Below are positions 9,399-18,996 of a DNA stretch of 64,000 nt, in pieces. The notes beneath the pieces were generated by a model. It ran no database searches, was not told the origin of the DNA, and was given only the letters and a program-made list of their open reading frames with translations. Numbering within the stretch: the first letter of the stretch is position 1; each line of letters starts with the position of its first letter. The DNA lies in contig JAFYZU010000036.1 in NCBI GenBank assembly GCA_017548565.1, forward strand, positions 1 to 64,000, given 5' to 3'. Source of the stretch: Treponema sp. (GTDB lineage Bacteria; Spirochaetota; Spirochaetia; Treponematales; Treponemataceae). The position numbers and the translations under genes are program-made.

Positions 9399-10745
9399 TT
9401 AATTATCGCGGCGGATGTAGGTTGCCCTTGGGCGGACTGTAATTTCTACACGTCTGTTCTGTGCCCGTCCTTCTTCGGTGTCGTTTGATGCAATCGGGAT
9501 TGTTCCTCCGCATCCTTTGTAAGTGAAAATCTTTGAATTAAGGCCTTCTGCGACAAGGGCATCGCGGACAGTCAGTGCACGTTCAATGGAAAGCTTTAAT
9601 TGTCCGACCGGTTTATCTACATCGGCTGTATGACCTTCAATAAGAATCGTGTAACCGTCATCAACGAGTAAATCCTTAAGCTGAGTCGAAACATAAAGAA
9701 TTTTGTCAATTTCGCCTGGAAGCAGCTCTGAAGAATCCGGATAGAAATTCAGTTGAACCTGATATTTCAAGACATCGCCTGTAGTAATCTGAACTCCAGG
9801 AACCGGGTTACGTCCAAGATCCTGTTTGAAAAGCTCAGTTTTTTCATAGAAGGTTTGTGTCGGTTCAGGAGTTGCTACGTTATATACGAGGCGTTCTTTA
9901 TCTAAAAGGATTACGATTTTTCCTTCGTTCAAAAGCTTCTGATTTTTCGGTGATGATAAAATCTTAAGTGCATCTTCGCGTTTTATTACAGGATCTGTCC
10001 TGTTGCGTCCGAAAACTTCTACGGCCCTTATGTACAAAGGATCTGAACCGATTCTGGTTTCATATCTTTCGGGACTGTCTGAATAATCGTAAACAATCAG
10101 ACCTTCATTTTTTACTTTGTTTACATCTACCATTCCACGTTCGTAAATGATATTCATTTTTTCATCCCAGATTTTCGGAAAAAAGCACGGGTAGACAGTA
10201 TCTTTTACATATTCTCCGTGAACTATGTAACTTCCTCGCGCATCGATGATGATTCCAGAATATTCACGTGTCGGTACAGTTTCAACCGGTTCTTCTGGTG
10301 TGTATGGATATTTGTGACGAACAAGCAGGCGTCCGATGTTATTTATGTTCAAAGTGTTTGTAGTTTTTAATTTTTTTGCATCTGTTGAAAAAACATCAGG
10401 AGTTTTGTAGCCACCCATAATAAAGCCGTATAAATCATCAAGGGAAATATCTTCCGAAAGAACATAATCAGCCAGAGTTTTGTAAGAATCTGCATATAAA
10501 GATAAAAGCGGCGGCTGTATTAATTCAGGCATTTTGTTTTTTATATGTGCCGAAGCCTTCTGTTTTCCTGACGGCATCTGAAGCTGTGCTTTTTTTGTAT
10601 CGAGTGAAATGTGTGAAACAAATTTTCTTGTTATCCAGTTTACTTCACTAGTTGATTCTACTGTTCCTTTTGGAATTGCATGAACAGTGTTACAAATTAA
10701 AAATGAGATTAAAAATATTGATAAATGTAAAAAAATCCTTTTCAT
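9399..10745 (-). CDS. OmpA-family peptidoglycan-binding exported protein
   Basis: I start it at 10745 (MKRIFLHL...), where a standard signal peptide begins (cleavage after VHA, about residue 21); the longer frame to 10793 would overlap the upstream gene and spoil the signal. The C-terminal 120 residues are an OmpA/MotB domain: LNFYPDSSELLPGEIDKI, then ILIEGHTADVDKP, then LSIERALTVRDAL and the closing GRAQNRRVEITVRP. The roughly 300-residue N-terminal part is unassigned. The domain binds peptidoglycan and tethers the envelope. It is the last gene of a three-gene reverse operon with a lytic transglycosylase and a lipoprotein, a context pointing to cell-wall architecture. Confidence 0.85.
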   Translation of the reverse strand: MKRIFLHLSIFLISFLICNTVHAIPKGTVESTSEVNWITRKFVSHISLDTKKAQLQMPSGKQKASAHIKNKMPELIQPPLLSLYADSYKTLADYVLSEDISLDDLYGFIMGGYKTPDVFSTDAKKLKTTNTLNINNIGRLLVRHKYPYTPEEPVETVPTREYSGIIIDARGSYIVHGEYVKDTVYPCFFPKIWDEKMNIIYERGMVDVNKVKNEGLIVYDYSDSPERYETRIGSDPLYIRAVEVFGRNRTDPVIKREDALKILSSPKNQKLLNEGKIVILLDKERLVYNVATPEPTQTFYEKTELFKQDLGRNPVPGVQITTGDVLKYQVQLNFYPDSSELLPGEIDKILYVSTQLKDLLVDDGYTILIEGHTADVDKPVGQLKLSIERALTVRDALVAEGLNSKIFTYKGCGGTIPIASNDTEEGRAQNRRVEITVRPRATYIRRDN

Positions 10746-10752
10746 TAGTTCT

Positions 10753-11919
10753 TTATCGGGAAATTTTTTGAGGAACATAAAGAATTTTTCCAATACTAAG
10801 GACTGAATTTTCCTTTATGTTATTCAATTCGCAGATTGCTTTAACTGTAGTTCCGTGTTTTTTTGCAATGCCCCAAAGCGTATCACCTTTAACAACCTTG
10901 TATTTTATCGGAATATCAAGAGGTTCAATTGTTTCAAGAGCTTTTAATGCAGTTTCTTCCATTCCAAGCGGAAGACGAATTTTAGATTCAGTTTTAGGAT
11001 GAGTACAGCCCTGTGTAAATGAAGGATTGAGTTTTATAAGCTCATCGGTGTCTATGCGCATGGCTCTTGCAAGCTGTTTGAGTGAATAAGGTCTGTTTAC
11101 GGTGATAAAATCAAAAAGACCGTTTTTTTCATTAAAAAGAGATTCGTATTCAGTTTCGTGAAGAGGAATGTTATTTTCGTAATACTGTGTATTCATTACA
11201 AGGTCGGCAATTGCAATAAGCTTTGGAACATATTGTCTTGTCTGAAGAGGGATGAGTTCCTTTTCACATAAATACCAGAAGGATTTTATTTCTGCTTTTG
11301 CGAGTGCCCTTGTCATTGCACCGGCTCCACAGTTATAGGCGGCAATTGCAATAAGCCAGTCACCGAACATCCTGTAATTTTCCTGGAGCTTTTTAAGGGC
11401 GGCTTCTGTTTCGTACCAGGGATCAAGACGTTCGTCCACATAATCATTAAGCTTAAGATACGGTTTAACTGAATTTGCCATGAACTGCCACATTCCAAGT
11501 GCGCCTGAACGTGATTTTGCATTTGTTTTATAAAAGGATTCAACAACCGGCAGATATTCAAGCTCCGGTGGAAGTCCTGCATCGGCAATTGCTTTGCGCA
11601 CATAAAGCCTGTATTCAACTGCATTTTCAAGTGAATCAGAAAGAAGTTTTCTATATTGTTCTTTCTGGTAAAGCTCACGGAACTGCTGTACCTCCGGCCT
11701 GTTTGAACCGTCGAGTGTAAGCTGACTGTAATTAAGCGATCTGTCGATTATTACCAGTGAATGTGAGTTAGAAAAGGAATTTATTGTCTTGAGGAATTTA
11801 CAGGACAGATTATTGATTTTCTGTTCTTTATCTTCAGATTCCTGATTGAAAACCGGTTCGGAAAAAAGCATCGCAGCACAAAGAGAGAACACTATTGCTT
11901 TAAGAATCATTTTTTTCAT
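10753..11919 (-). CDS. MltD-like lytic transglycosylase with C-terminal LysM domain
   Basis: Cleaves peptidoglycan glycan strands non-hydrolytically in the periplasm. After a signal peptide (about residues 1-20), an SLT domain follows. It has the catalytic-Glu segment LPVVESFY near residue 128, then SGALGMWQFM and the AYNCGAGAM motif. A LysM carbohydrate-binding module closes the protein (VVKGDTLWGIAKKHGTTVKA, about residues 341-385). A second, weaker LysM-like stretch may lie just before it. The start overlaps the upstream stop as TGATG, so it is coupled to the lipoprotein gene. The OmpA-family gene follows 7 bp after. Confidence 0.88.
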   Translation of the reverse strand: MKKMILKAIVFSLCAAMLFSEPVFNQESEDKEQKINNLSCKFLKTINSFSNSHSLVIIDRSLNYSQLTLDGSNRPEVQQFRELYQKEQYRKLLSDSLENAVEYRLYVRKAIADAGLPPELEYLPVVESFYKTNAKSRSGALGMWQFMANSVKPYLKLNDYVDERLDPWYETEAALKKLQENYRMFGDWLIAIAAYNCGAGAMTRALAKAEIKSFWYLCEKELIPLQTRQYVPKLIAIADLVMNTQYYENNIPLHETEYESLFNEKNGLFDFITVNRPYSLKQLARAMRIDTDELIKLNPSFTQGCTHPKTESKIRLPLGMEETALKALETIEPLDIPIKYKVVKGDTLWGIAKKHGTTVKAICELNNIKENSVLSIGKILYVPQKISR

Positions 11920-12980
11920 CAGAGTTTGTTACCTATATAAATACCGGCCCATTCCCAGTCACCGTTGATTTCAGGATCAAGCGGAAAGTTTACTTTCTTG
12001 AAATAGAAATACCAGACATCTACATACGAATTCCATCCCCATGTTTTGAGATATGCTTCGTTCGGATTTGATGATTCGTCCAGTGATTTTGAACATTGGA
12101 TTTTGTTGCCGTCAATCCAGTTTACCATTGAAAAATCTTCCGGTGTAGAATCATTGTCTGTTTCATCCTGCTTCCAGGACATTGTAAAGAAATTAACCTT
12201 TGCCTTGTATCTGTCGAGAGCTTCACCGTCTGCATTGTTGATTGCCGAGATTACTGCATTTTCCAGTTTCTTGAGAGAGCTGAACGTCCAGTCCTTTGTA
12301 GATTTATTGAAGTCTACAAGTCGTCTTGCATTTTTGTAGGCATCCGGTTCTCCGGGAATCTGAATCGTCGTTGCGTCAGGCTGTTGTAAGAATAAGGAAC
12401 ATGTTTTGAGCGCTTCTTCCCACTGGTTGTCTTTTTCGTATTCGTGTGTAAGCCGCAGATAAAGCTCGGTTTTATTGATGTCGTTCGGGAAACGGTTTAT
12501 AAGCTCGTTGAAATATTTGATTCTGTGGCTTGGTGTTTTTGAAATCTGAATGAGATTCTGAAGACAGATGAAATGTGCCGAGGTTCCCTTGATTAAAATG
12601 TCAGGGCATTTCTGAAGGATTCTGTCAAAATAATATTCAGCGATCGGTTCTGCATTAATCCTCAGGTATGCAAAGGCTGTTTCGAGCATATAGTAGGCAT
12701 TGTAAATATCATCAGGAGTTTTTTCGATGATGTTAGTTAAAAAAAGAATCAGACCCTGATAGTCTTCGTTCAAAAGATAATCGTTTGCAATAAGCTTGAT
12801 GATGGCAAGGCGCTGTGCCGGTTTTAAAATCTGTGTTTCCAGACTAAGCTTATACTGTTCGAGGGCGTACTGTTCCTTCTGTTTTTCTGATTTTTTCTTA
12901 CTGCAGCCTGTTGCGGTAAAAATTGAAGCGGTAATTAAAAAAGCACATATATATTTAATAATAGTTTTATTCCTAATCAT
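11919..12980 (-). CDS. Lipoprotein with TPR-like helical repeats
   Basis: A lipoprotein signal ends in a lipobox (TATGCS, Cys at about residue 26), followed by a Lys/Glu-rich spacer and roughly 200 residues of paired helices resembling tetratricopeptide repeats. The last 100 residues are Trp-rich and unassigned. As first gene of the operon with a lytic transglycosylase and an OmpA-family protein, it may be an outer-membrane scaffold for wall turnover; that role is inferred from context only. Its promoter predicts a transcript starting at the ATG itself, because the -10 lies 6 nt upstream and no ribosome-binding site is visible. Confidence 0.7.
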   Translation of the reverse strand: MIRNKTIIKYICAFLITASIFTATGCSKKKSEKQKEQYALEQYKLSLETQILKPAQRLAIIKLIANDYLLNEDYQGLILFLTNIIEKTPDDIYNAYYMLETAFAYLRINAEPIAEYYFDRILQKCPDILIKGTSAHFICLQNLIQISKTPSHRIKYFNELINRFPNDINKTELYLRLTHEYEKDNQWEEALKTCSLFLQQPDATTIQIPGEPDAYKNARRLVDFNKSTKDWTFSSLKKLENAVISAINNADGEALDRYKAKVNFFTMSWKQDETDNDSTPEDFSMVNWIDGNKIQCSKSLDESSNPNEAYLKTWGWNSYVDVWYFYFKKVNFPLDPEINGDWEWAGIYIGNKL

Positions 12981-12986
12981 TTTTTA

Positions 12987-13015
12987 AAATTATCATAGTA
13001 ACGGCTTATTGTAAA
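12987..13015 (-). promoter_or_regulatory. Sigma-70-type promoter placing the start site at the ATG
   Basis: Read on the reverse strand: TTTACA (13015-13010), 17 nt, TAATTT (12992-12987), then 6 nt to the ATG at 12980. A normal start-site distance puts the transcript 5' end at the start codon. The -10 is imperfect, so confidence is moderate. Confidence 0.45.
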
Positions 13016-13044
13016 GATTAAAAAATATATATAAAATAGATAAA

Positions 13045-13063
13045 TTAAGTTCGATAAACTTAA
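13045..13063. repeat. Inverted repeat between two divergent genes
   Basis: Perfect 7-bp arms TTAAGTT and AACTTAA separated by 5 nt, about 16 nt before the ATG of the membrane-protein gene and just ahead of its GGAG ribosome-binding site. It could be an operator or an mRNA hairpin. No T-run follows, so it is not a terminator. Confidence 0.4.
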
Positions 13064-13078
13064 TATGGAGAAAAAATT

Positions 13079-13681
13079 ATGAGAAAAGGCAAGGAATTTA
13101 TTTCAGATATTCTGGGCGTACTGATTATCCTGCTTCTTATTGCAGTTATTCTGGTTACGTTTTTTATTTCCAGCTTACAGCATACATTCTTTCTTGATGC
13201 ACTTCCTCTTATTCTTTTTGCCTGCGGTGTTATTCTTACCGTTTTTGCCTATGTCTATTCTAAAAGGGCATATCAGGTGTTTATTGGTATATGTTCAATG
13301 ATTCTCGGCATTTTTGTATTCCTGCTGTTCAGAAAGCTTATTCCGTATTCATTTATCGAATGGTGGCCTGTAATGGGTGTTATTTCGGCATTAACGTTAT
13401 TCATAGCGGGAAATTATAAATATAAGAGGATTAAGGCAGGTTATTATATTCCTGCAATTGTTCTGCTTGTCATAAGCTGCATTTTCTTCCTGTTTTCATT
13501 TAAAATTATTCCATTTTCGTTCAGAAAGGTAATTATTGTGTTCGGACCGTTACTTATTGCCTTCTGGAGTGGTTTTTTAATTGCATATTACTTTGCGCAG
13601 AAAAAGTTTAAAAATTTAACTATTAAGGAAGACGGACCAAGTCAGTTTGAGGATGATGAAATTTCTCCGGAAAAAAAATAG
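13079..13681 (+). CDS. Multi-spanning membrane protein of unknown function
   Basis: A 200-residue protein with about six hydrophobic segments (near 13-32, 40-56, 65-82, 90-106, 120-140 and 150-172) and a charged cytoplasmic tail. A segment around residues 97-115 (EWWPVMGVISALTLFIAG) resembles the 'WWP' helix of small DUF5668/LiaF-type membrane proteins, but the match is by eye and weak. A GGAG ribosome-binding site supports the ATG. It overlaps the following TPR-protein gene by about 29 bp, so the two are probably co-expressed. Function unknown. Confidence 0.6.
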   Translation: MRKGKEFISDILGVLIILLLIAVILVTFFISSLQHTFFLDALPLILFACGVILTVFAYVYSKRAYQVFIGICSMILGIFVFLLFRKLIPYSFIEWWPVMGVISALTLFIAGNYKYKRIKAGYYIPAIVLLVISCIFFLFSFKIIPFSFRKVIIVFGPLLIAFWSGFLIAYYFAQKKFKNLTIKEDGPSQFEDDEISPEKK

Positions 13682-15416
13682 TCTGAAGTTATTTTTCTTT
13701 GTCTGTATTTTTACATTCCTTTTGAGCAATCCTGTTTTTGCAAAAAAGAAAAAAGCTTCGGCAAGTGCCGTTGTTACAAAAGAATCAGGTTCTCCATCAG
13801 AAACCGCAGTTAAGATTCCTGTGGTAAATAAGGCGCGAACATATTTTTATAAAATAGATCCGGTTGTAATGGAAGGTGTCGAAAAAGGATCTCCGTCTTC
13901 AATTCAGCAGGCAATGAAAACTCTGCGCAAGGGTGAAGCAGAATACACAGAAAATGAACGGGTTCTTCTTTATGTCTGTTCTCAGATTATTGAGCTTGCA
14001 TATCCCTCGGAAAAAGTCACCTGGCAGGTTTTTGAATATAACGAAGATAATGCTTATGCAGGAGCGTTGAAATCGGTAAAAAGCGGCATTTTTGATACAA
14101 GCACCGGTAATGAAGATTTTCTTGGAATCGTACTTCCTGCTTTTGTACTTTTTAAAGCAGATAAATCTGATTCTGAACTTTATGCACAATGTGAAAATGC
14201 CCTTAAAAATGCACTTAAGCTTAGAAGCGATTCTGTTCTTGTAAATTACATGCTTGGTATTCTTTACGAAAATCAGGGTAAGTTTGACGAGGCAGAACCG
14301 TATCTTGAAAAAGCATTTTCGATGGACGATAAATGTCAGGAAATAGGTATAGCATATTCAAAAGCCATAAGTAAAAACGGAAATACTGATAAGGCCCGTG
14401 AAATTGTAAAACAGGTTGCGGGAAGCGACAATTCAAACAATCTTGCCGTATTGAAGCAGAATGCGTACATCGCTTTCGATAATTCAGATTATGATGCTGC
14501 CGAAGAATATGTTGCCAGAGTTTTACAGCAGACTCCTACAGATCTTGAATTTGTACTTTTCCGTGCCAGAATCTATATAGAAAAAAATGATTATATTCAT
14601 GCAGTATCACTTCTTGATATGTATGCAAGACAGAGTACCAGCGATATAGATTATCTTGTCCTTCGTGCAAGGGTTCAGCTTGACTGGAGTAAAAATACGA
14701 CTGCCGCTTCTGAAACGATAGAAAAAGCACTTCAGTATTATCCTGATAATCTTGATGCACTTATGCTTGCCGCAAAGCTTTCTTCTCAGATTGATCTTCC
14801 GGTTGCGGGTAAATATGCAGATGAGCTTGCCGCAATGGTTCTGGAAAAGGATCCTGAAAATGCAGAGGCACTCGTTTATGCCCTCGACGGATTGATAAAA
14901 AGAGAAAGCTGGCAGGAAGCGTATAAAATAAGCCGGGAGCTTGTAAAAAAGAATAAAGTGCTTCCGGAGGTTATATTCAGATTTGTAACTGTATGTCTGA
15001 AAATCGGAAAAAACGGTGAAGCGCTTGATACGGCGGTAAAGGCATATAATTCAAATAAAACAGATGAATATCATATTCAGGCTTATGTGCTTGCCTATTC
15101 ATCGGTCGGTAACCGTGATACTGCAATGTCAATTATTAATTCAATGCTTTCAAATGCGTCTCCAAAAATTAAAAGCTATCTTTATTACAGAAGAAGTTAT
15201 CTGCAGCGTAACGAAGAAAACATCCTTGCAGATTTACGTTCATCGCTGATTGCAAACTCAAGGAATTCTGAAGCGCTTTTCCGTTTATATGAAATATATT
15301 ATTCAAAAAAGGATTACCGTAAGGCTCAGTATTATCTGCGTCAGGTAGTTGCAATAAATCCGAATGATTCAACTCTCAAAAAATTAAATGACTCTTTAAC
15401 ACAATTAATTCAGTAG
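13653..15416 (+). CDS. Exported tetratricopeptide-repeat protein
   Basis: An N-terminal signal peptide (KKNSLKLFFFVCIFTFLLS, cleavage near NPVFA) leads to a Lys/Ala/Ser-rich linker and then about 500 residues of helical pairs. Clear TPR units include YMLGILYENQGKFDEAEPYL and later YYSKKDYRKAQYYLRQVVAI. TPR arrays mediate protein-protein contacts; here the protein would sit in the periplasm or at the envelope. The start is uncertain among TTG 13647, ATG 13653 and ATG 13656; all fall inside the upstream gene and give the same mature protein. Partner unknown. It lies 80 bp before yajC but probably belongs to a separate unit. Confidence 0.75.
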   Translation: MMKFLRKKNSLKLFFFVCIFTFLLSNPVFAKKKKASASAVVTKESGSPSETAVKIPVVNKARTYFYKIDPVVMEGVEKGSPSSIQQAMKTLRKGEAEYTENERVLLYVCSQIIELAYPSEKVTWQVFEYNEDNAYAGALKSVKSGIFDTSTGNEDFLGIVLPAFVLFKADKSDSELYAQCENALKNALKLRSDSVLVNYMLGILYENQGKFDEAEPYLEKAFSMDDKCQEIGIAYSKAISKNGNTDKAREIVKQVAGSDNSNNLAVLKQNAYIAFDNSDYDAAEEYVARVLQQTPTDLEFVLFRARIYIEKNDYIHAVSLLDMYARQSTSDIDYLVLRARVQLDWSKNTTAASETIEKALQYYPDNLDALMLAAKLSSQIDLPVAGKYADELAAMVLEKDPENAEALVYALDGLIKRESWQEAYKISRELVKKNKVLPEVIFRFVTVCLKIGKNGEALDTAVKAYNSNKTDEYHIQAYVLAYSSVGNRDTAMSIINSMLSNASPKIKSYLYYRRSYLQRNEENILADLRSSLIANSRNSEALFRLYEIYYSKKDYRKAQYYLRQVVAINPNDSTLKKLNDSLTQLIQ

Positions 15417-15496
15417 TAGACACAAGACTTTATAAATGATATTCTTGTAAAATTGATAATAATATCAAAAAATAATATTAAATCAGGAAGGAAGAT

Positions 15497-15907
15497 ATGT
15501 CATTTATTCCATTTTTACAGCAGGAAGCTCCAGCACAGGGGCTTGGTGGCGCAGGACTTATCAGTTTTGTTCCGCTTTTAGGTCTTTTTGTAATTTTTTA
15601 TTTCTTTATAATCAGACCACAGAGCAAAAAACAGAAAGAAACACAGAAAATGATTAATGCATTGAAAAAAGGTGACAATGTAATAACTATCGGTGGTATT
15701 CATGGTACTGTTTCATCTGTAAAAGAAAATACTGTTATTGTAAAGGTTGATGAAAATACAAAGATTGAATTCAACAGAACTGCAATCGCAACCGTTCAGA
15801 AAACAGAAACTGAATTAGCGGCAGAAGCAGCAAGGGTTGCAGAAGCAAAAGAAGCTAAGAAAGCAAAAAAAGAAAAAAAAGCAGATAAATCTTCATCTGC
15901 AGAATAG
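15497..15907 (+). CDS. yajC: Preprotein translocase accessory subunit YajC
   Basis: Small inner-membrane partner of SecDF. One membrane segment (about residues 18-40) ends in the family signature FIIRPQSKKQKE, followed by the beta-rich core KKGDNVITIGGIHGTV and a Lys/Ala/Glu-rich tail. At 136 residues it is a little longer than E. coli YajC because of that tail. An AGGAAGGAAG ribosome-binding site supports the start. It precedes secD by 22 bp, the standard yajC-secD-secF order. Confidence 0.93.
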   Translation: MSFIPFLQQEAPAQGLGGAGLISFVPLLGLFVIFYFFIIRPQSKKQKETQKMINALKKGDNVITIGGIHGTVSSVKENTVIVKVDENTKIEFNRTAIATVQKTETELAAEAARVAEAKEAKKAKKEKKADKSSSAE

Positions 15908-15929
15908 TAATATATAGTGGAGTTTAAAA

Positions 15930-17678
15930 ATGAACAAACGTGCACGCTTTGTGATTCTTCTTGCTGTTCTTGCTATTTGTTTTGCATTCCTTTGGCCGTC
16001 TATAAGCTGGTATGGAAGGACTCCTAAAGAAGTTCAGTCACTTGCTTTAGGTTCTACAGAAAGCATTAAGGATTACTCAACAAATGAAGCATCAAAAGAT
16101 GTAATCGCAATTAAACAGTTAGTAAAAGATAATCCGGATGCAAAGCTTGATGAAAGTCTTGCATGGATTGAAAAGAAAGCAGCAGCTAAATACAAAAAGC
16201 TTGGTGAAAAAGCACCTGCAGAAATGACTGCAAAAGCTGTTCTTAATGCATATTCAAGTGAGCTTGAATTCCTCAACGATCTTGAAAGCTATTACAGGGA
16301 AAAAATCAAGAAGGCTAAGAAAAACTATGAACAGTCAGTAAAGCTTGGTCTTGATTTGTCAGGTGGTATGAACGTTATCGTTCGTGCAGATCTTGATGCC
16401 GCTGTTGCTGCTCAGGGTGATTCACTTGCTTCTTCTGACGTAGAAGCATTTAAAAAAGAAGCAATGGAAAATGCCCTTGAAAATCTTACAAGCAGAATTG
16501 ACCGTTTTGGTCTTACATCTCCGATAATCCGTCAGCAGGGAGATGACAGAATCTATATTGAAATTCCGGGTGCTGCTCAGGCAGATGCAATCAATACTTT
16601 GATTATGGGTAAAGGAATGTTGAATTTCCGTCTTACAGATATGGAAGCAACTTCAACTTTCAAAGCATATTATTCACAGCATCCTGCTTCAACCTTCAAT
16701 GCAGCAGGAAAATTAATGGATCCTTCAATCATTCCTGAAGACTGCGAGGTTCTTGGTCTTTATTCAAAGGATTCATATGGTCTTGATGTACGCGATGACT
16801 GGCTTGTAGTCAAAAAAGAAATTGCACTTGACGGTAAGCATATTCAGTCTGCTGAAGTAAGAACAGATCCTTATAACGGACAGCCTACCGTATGCTTTAA
16901 GCTTGATGCAGAAGGAACTACAATTTTCGGTCAGTTTACAGGCGAACACAAAGGCGACTATCTTTGTATCGTAAGTGATGACAAGGCTAAATCAAACGCA
17001 AGAATCAATGATGCAATTACTACAGGTGATGTTCAGCTTTCAGGCGCTTTCTCAGAACAGGAAGCAAGAAATATTCAGAAGGTTCTTTCTACTGCATGGC
17101 TTAACGTTCCGTTAATCGTCGAAAGCCAGCAGGTAATCGGCGCATCTTTAGGTGAAGTAGCAATCAGACAGGGTGTTATGGCAATTCTTCTTGGTCTTGG
17201 TTTAATCCTTGTTTTCATGCTTATTTTCTATAAGGGTGCAGGTATTAATGCTGTTGTTGCACAGGTTTTGAACCTTTATCTTATGTTCTCAATTCTTTCG
17301 GCTTTCAACTATACGCTTACACTTTCTGCAATTGCCGGTATGATTCTTACTATCGGTATGGCAGTAGATGCTAACGTTCTTGTATTTGAAAGAATTAAGG
17401 AAGAATTGAGGGCCGGAAAGAGTCGTGTAGTTGCAATCTCTATGGGATTTGACAATGCGTTGTGGGCAATCCTTGACTCTAACATTACAACTCTTATCGC
17501 AGCATTGTTCCTTTCATTCCTTGGTACTGGTGCAGTACAGGGCTTCGCAGTTTCTCTGGCAATCGGTGTAATTTCTTCAGTATTTACAGCATTGTTCGTT
17601 TCTAGATTGATTTTCGACTTCCAGACAGATGTTCTGCACGCAAAGAAAATCAGTATTGGTTGGGGGATTAAACAATGA
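15930..17678 (+). CDS. secD: Protein translocase subunit SecD
   Basis: Uses the proton-motive force to pull exported proteins through the membrane after SecA-driven translocation. An N-terminal membrane segment (about 7-24) and a Lys/Glu-rich stretch precede the LGLDLSGGMNVIVRAD motif. Next come the periplasmic P1 head (ENALENLTSRIDRFGL, then IYIEIPGA) and five C-terminal membrane segments, with GMILTIGMAVDANVLVFERI containing the conserved Asp. Length of 582 is normal. The stop overlaps the secF start as ATGA. Confidence 0.96.
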   Translation: MNKRARFVILLAVLAICFAFLWPSISWYGRTPKEVQSLALGSTESIKDYSTNEASKDVIAIKQLVKDNPDAKLDESLAWIEKKAAAKYKKLGEKAPAEMTAKAVLNAYSSELEFLNDLESYYREKIKKAKKNYEQSVKLGLDLSGGMNVIVRADLDAAVAAQGDSLASSDVEAFKKEAMENALENLTSRIDRFGLTSPIIRQQGDDRIYIEIPGAAQADAINTLIMGKGMLNFRLTDMEATSTFKAYYSQHPASTFNAAGKLMDPSIIPEDCEVLGLYSKDSYGLDVRDDWLVVKKEIALDGKHIQSAEVRTDPYNGQPTVCFKLDAEGTTIFGQFTGEHKGDYLCIVSDDKAKSNARINDAITTGDVQLSGAFSEQEARNIQKVLSTAWLNVPLIVESQQVIGASLGEVAIRQGVMAILLGLGLILVFMLIFYKGAGINAVVAQVLNLYLMFSILSAFNYTLTLSAIAGMILTIGMAVDANVLVFERIKEELRAGKSRVVAISMGFDNALWAILDSNITTLIAALFLSFLGTGAVQGFAVSLAIGVISSVFTALFVSRLIFDFQTDVLHAKKISIGWGIKQ

Positions 17679-18886
17679 AAAAATCATTAAATTTCAGTAA
17701 ATTATTTATTCCTGCAGTTATTTTCAGTTCGGCTATCATTATTTCTGGTATTGTCGGATTCTGTTTGAAAGGAATTAATTTAGGTATAGATTTCAGACCT
17801 GGTCTTATTGAAGAAGTGCGGGTTGCTCCTCCGGTAGCAGAAATTACCTATGAGGGTTCTGCAAATGTAACTGTAGAATTGTCTATGGGACAGATGGACG
17901 TTGTAATCAGCGGTATTGGTGCTGTAAACGAAACACGTTCATATAACTTCCTTGAATATACAAATGTTTCTTCTCTTTCTGATGAACTTAGAAAGATTGA
18001 TGGTGTTTCTGTAAAGGTTAATAACGGTTCTTTTGATACAACAAAGCTTTTCTTAAACTCTGCCGCTACTAATCAGCTTACAAACAAACCATTGTATATT
18101 TATCCTTCCGGAACTTCTGATATTACGACAGATGATGTTCGTAATGCACTCCGCGCAGTGGAAGGTGTAAATGTAAAACAGCTTGGTGTAGGAGCAGATG
18201 CAAGTTATCAGATAAGACTTGGTGTTACAGAAGCATCTGATCAGGCAAATCTTATTTCCATGCTCAACAGACAGTTAAGTGAAAAATTCGGTGCAGAAAA
18301 AATTGCAATTGTAAAAACAGATTTCATTGCAACAAGCATGTCTAAATCAAATACTTTTAAATCTATTGTAATGTTCCTTGTTACGGTTTTCTTAATCTGG
18401 CTTTATGCAGCAATAAGATTCCACTGGGATTTTGCTTTGGGTTCTATCATAGCTTTGATTCACGACTCGCTTATAATGTTTACATTCATCATCTGGACAA
18501 GACTTGAATTTTCAACAACAGTTCTTGCGGCAGTTCTTACAATCGTAGGTTACTCAATCAATGCAACTGTAGTTATTCTTGACCGTGTACGATATAACAT
18601 GAAATTAATGACAGATGTAAAATCTTTCAAGGAAATCATGAATCAGTCATTGTCAGATACTTTGTCTCGTTCTATTTTGACTACCGTTACTACCTTGATT
18701 GCAGTTACTGCTTTGTTCATCTTTACAACTGGAAGCATTAAAGACTTCTCTCTTGCAATGATTGTAGGTTTAATCTGCGGTATGTATTCATCACTGTTCA
18801 TTTCAAGTGCATTTATCTGTGCATGCCGAAAGGGATGGAAGCCTGAATACGGTGTACATCACTCTTTGAAGGCAGACAAGAACTAG
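17675..18886 (+). CDS. secF: Protein translocase subunit SecF
   Basis: Partner of SecD in the proton-driven translocation motor. The first membrane segment is followed by the family motif LGIDFRPG (usually LGIDFxGG). The C-terminal half has five membrane segments including TIVGYSINATVVILDRVRYN, the SecF counterpart of the SecD Asp helix. At 403 residues it is longer than typical SecF (about 300-320). The extra length lies in the periplasmic part, about residues 40-215. It overlaps secD by 4 bp and is followed by a strong terminator. Confidence 0.95.
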   Translation: MKKSLNFSKLFIPAVIFSSAIIISGIVGFCLKGINLGIDFRPGLIEEVRVAPPVAEITYEGSANVTVELSMGQMDVVISGIGAVNETRSYNFLEYTNVSSLSDELRKIDGVSVKVNNGSFDTTKLFLNSAATNQLTNKPLYIYPSGTSDITTDDVRNALRAVEGVNVKQLGVGADASYQIRLGVTEASDQANLISMLNRQLSEKFGAEKIAIVKTDFIATSMSKSNTFKSIVMFLVTVFLIWLYAAIRFHWDFALGSIIALIHDSLIMFTFIIWTRLEFSTTVLAAVLTIVGYSINATVVILDRVRYNMKLMTDVKSFKEIMNQSLSDTLSRSILTTVTTLIAVTALFIFTTGSIKDFSLAMIVGLICGMYSSLFISSAFICACRKGWKPEYGVHHSLKADKN

Positions 18887-18945
18887 TCGATGTCATTCAC
18901 GTTATGCTTTATGATAATAAGTAAAGCATGAATCTGAAATATAAG

Positions 18946-18972
18946 GCACCAGTTTCCGCTGGTGCTTTTTTT
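18946..18972 (+). terminator. Intrinsic terminator of the yajC-secDF operon
   Basis: Perfect 7-bp stem GCACCAG/CTGGTGC with a 6-nt loop, followed by seven T residues. Confidence 0.9.
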
Positions 18973-18984
18973 ATGTCTTTGTGA

Positions 18985-18990
18985 TATTAT
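18985..18990 (+). promoter_or_regulatory. Possible -10 element of ispH
   Basis: TATTAT lies 6 nt before the ispH ATG, the same geometry as other promoters in this window. No convincing -35 is present 16-18 nt upstream, because that position falls in the secF terminator. AAGG overlaps the gap and is too close to be a normal ribosome-binding site. Confidence 0.3.
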
Positions 18991-18996
18991 TAAGGT

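Noticed and set aside
15453-15468. Palindrome TTGATA/TATCAA upstream of yajC as an operator
   Set aside because: Six-base AT-rich arms are expected by chance in a sequence this AT-rich, and no promoter could be aligned with it.
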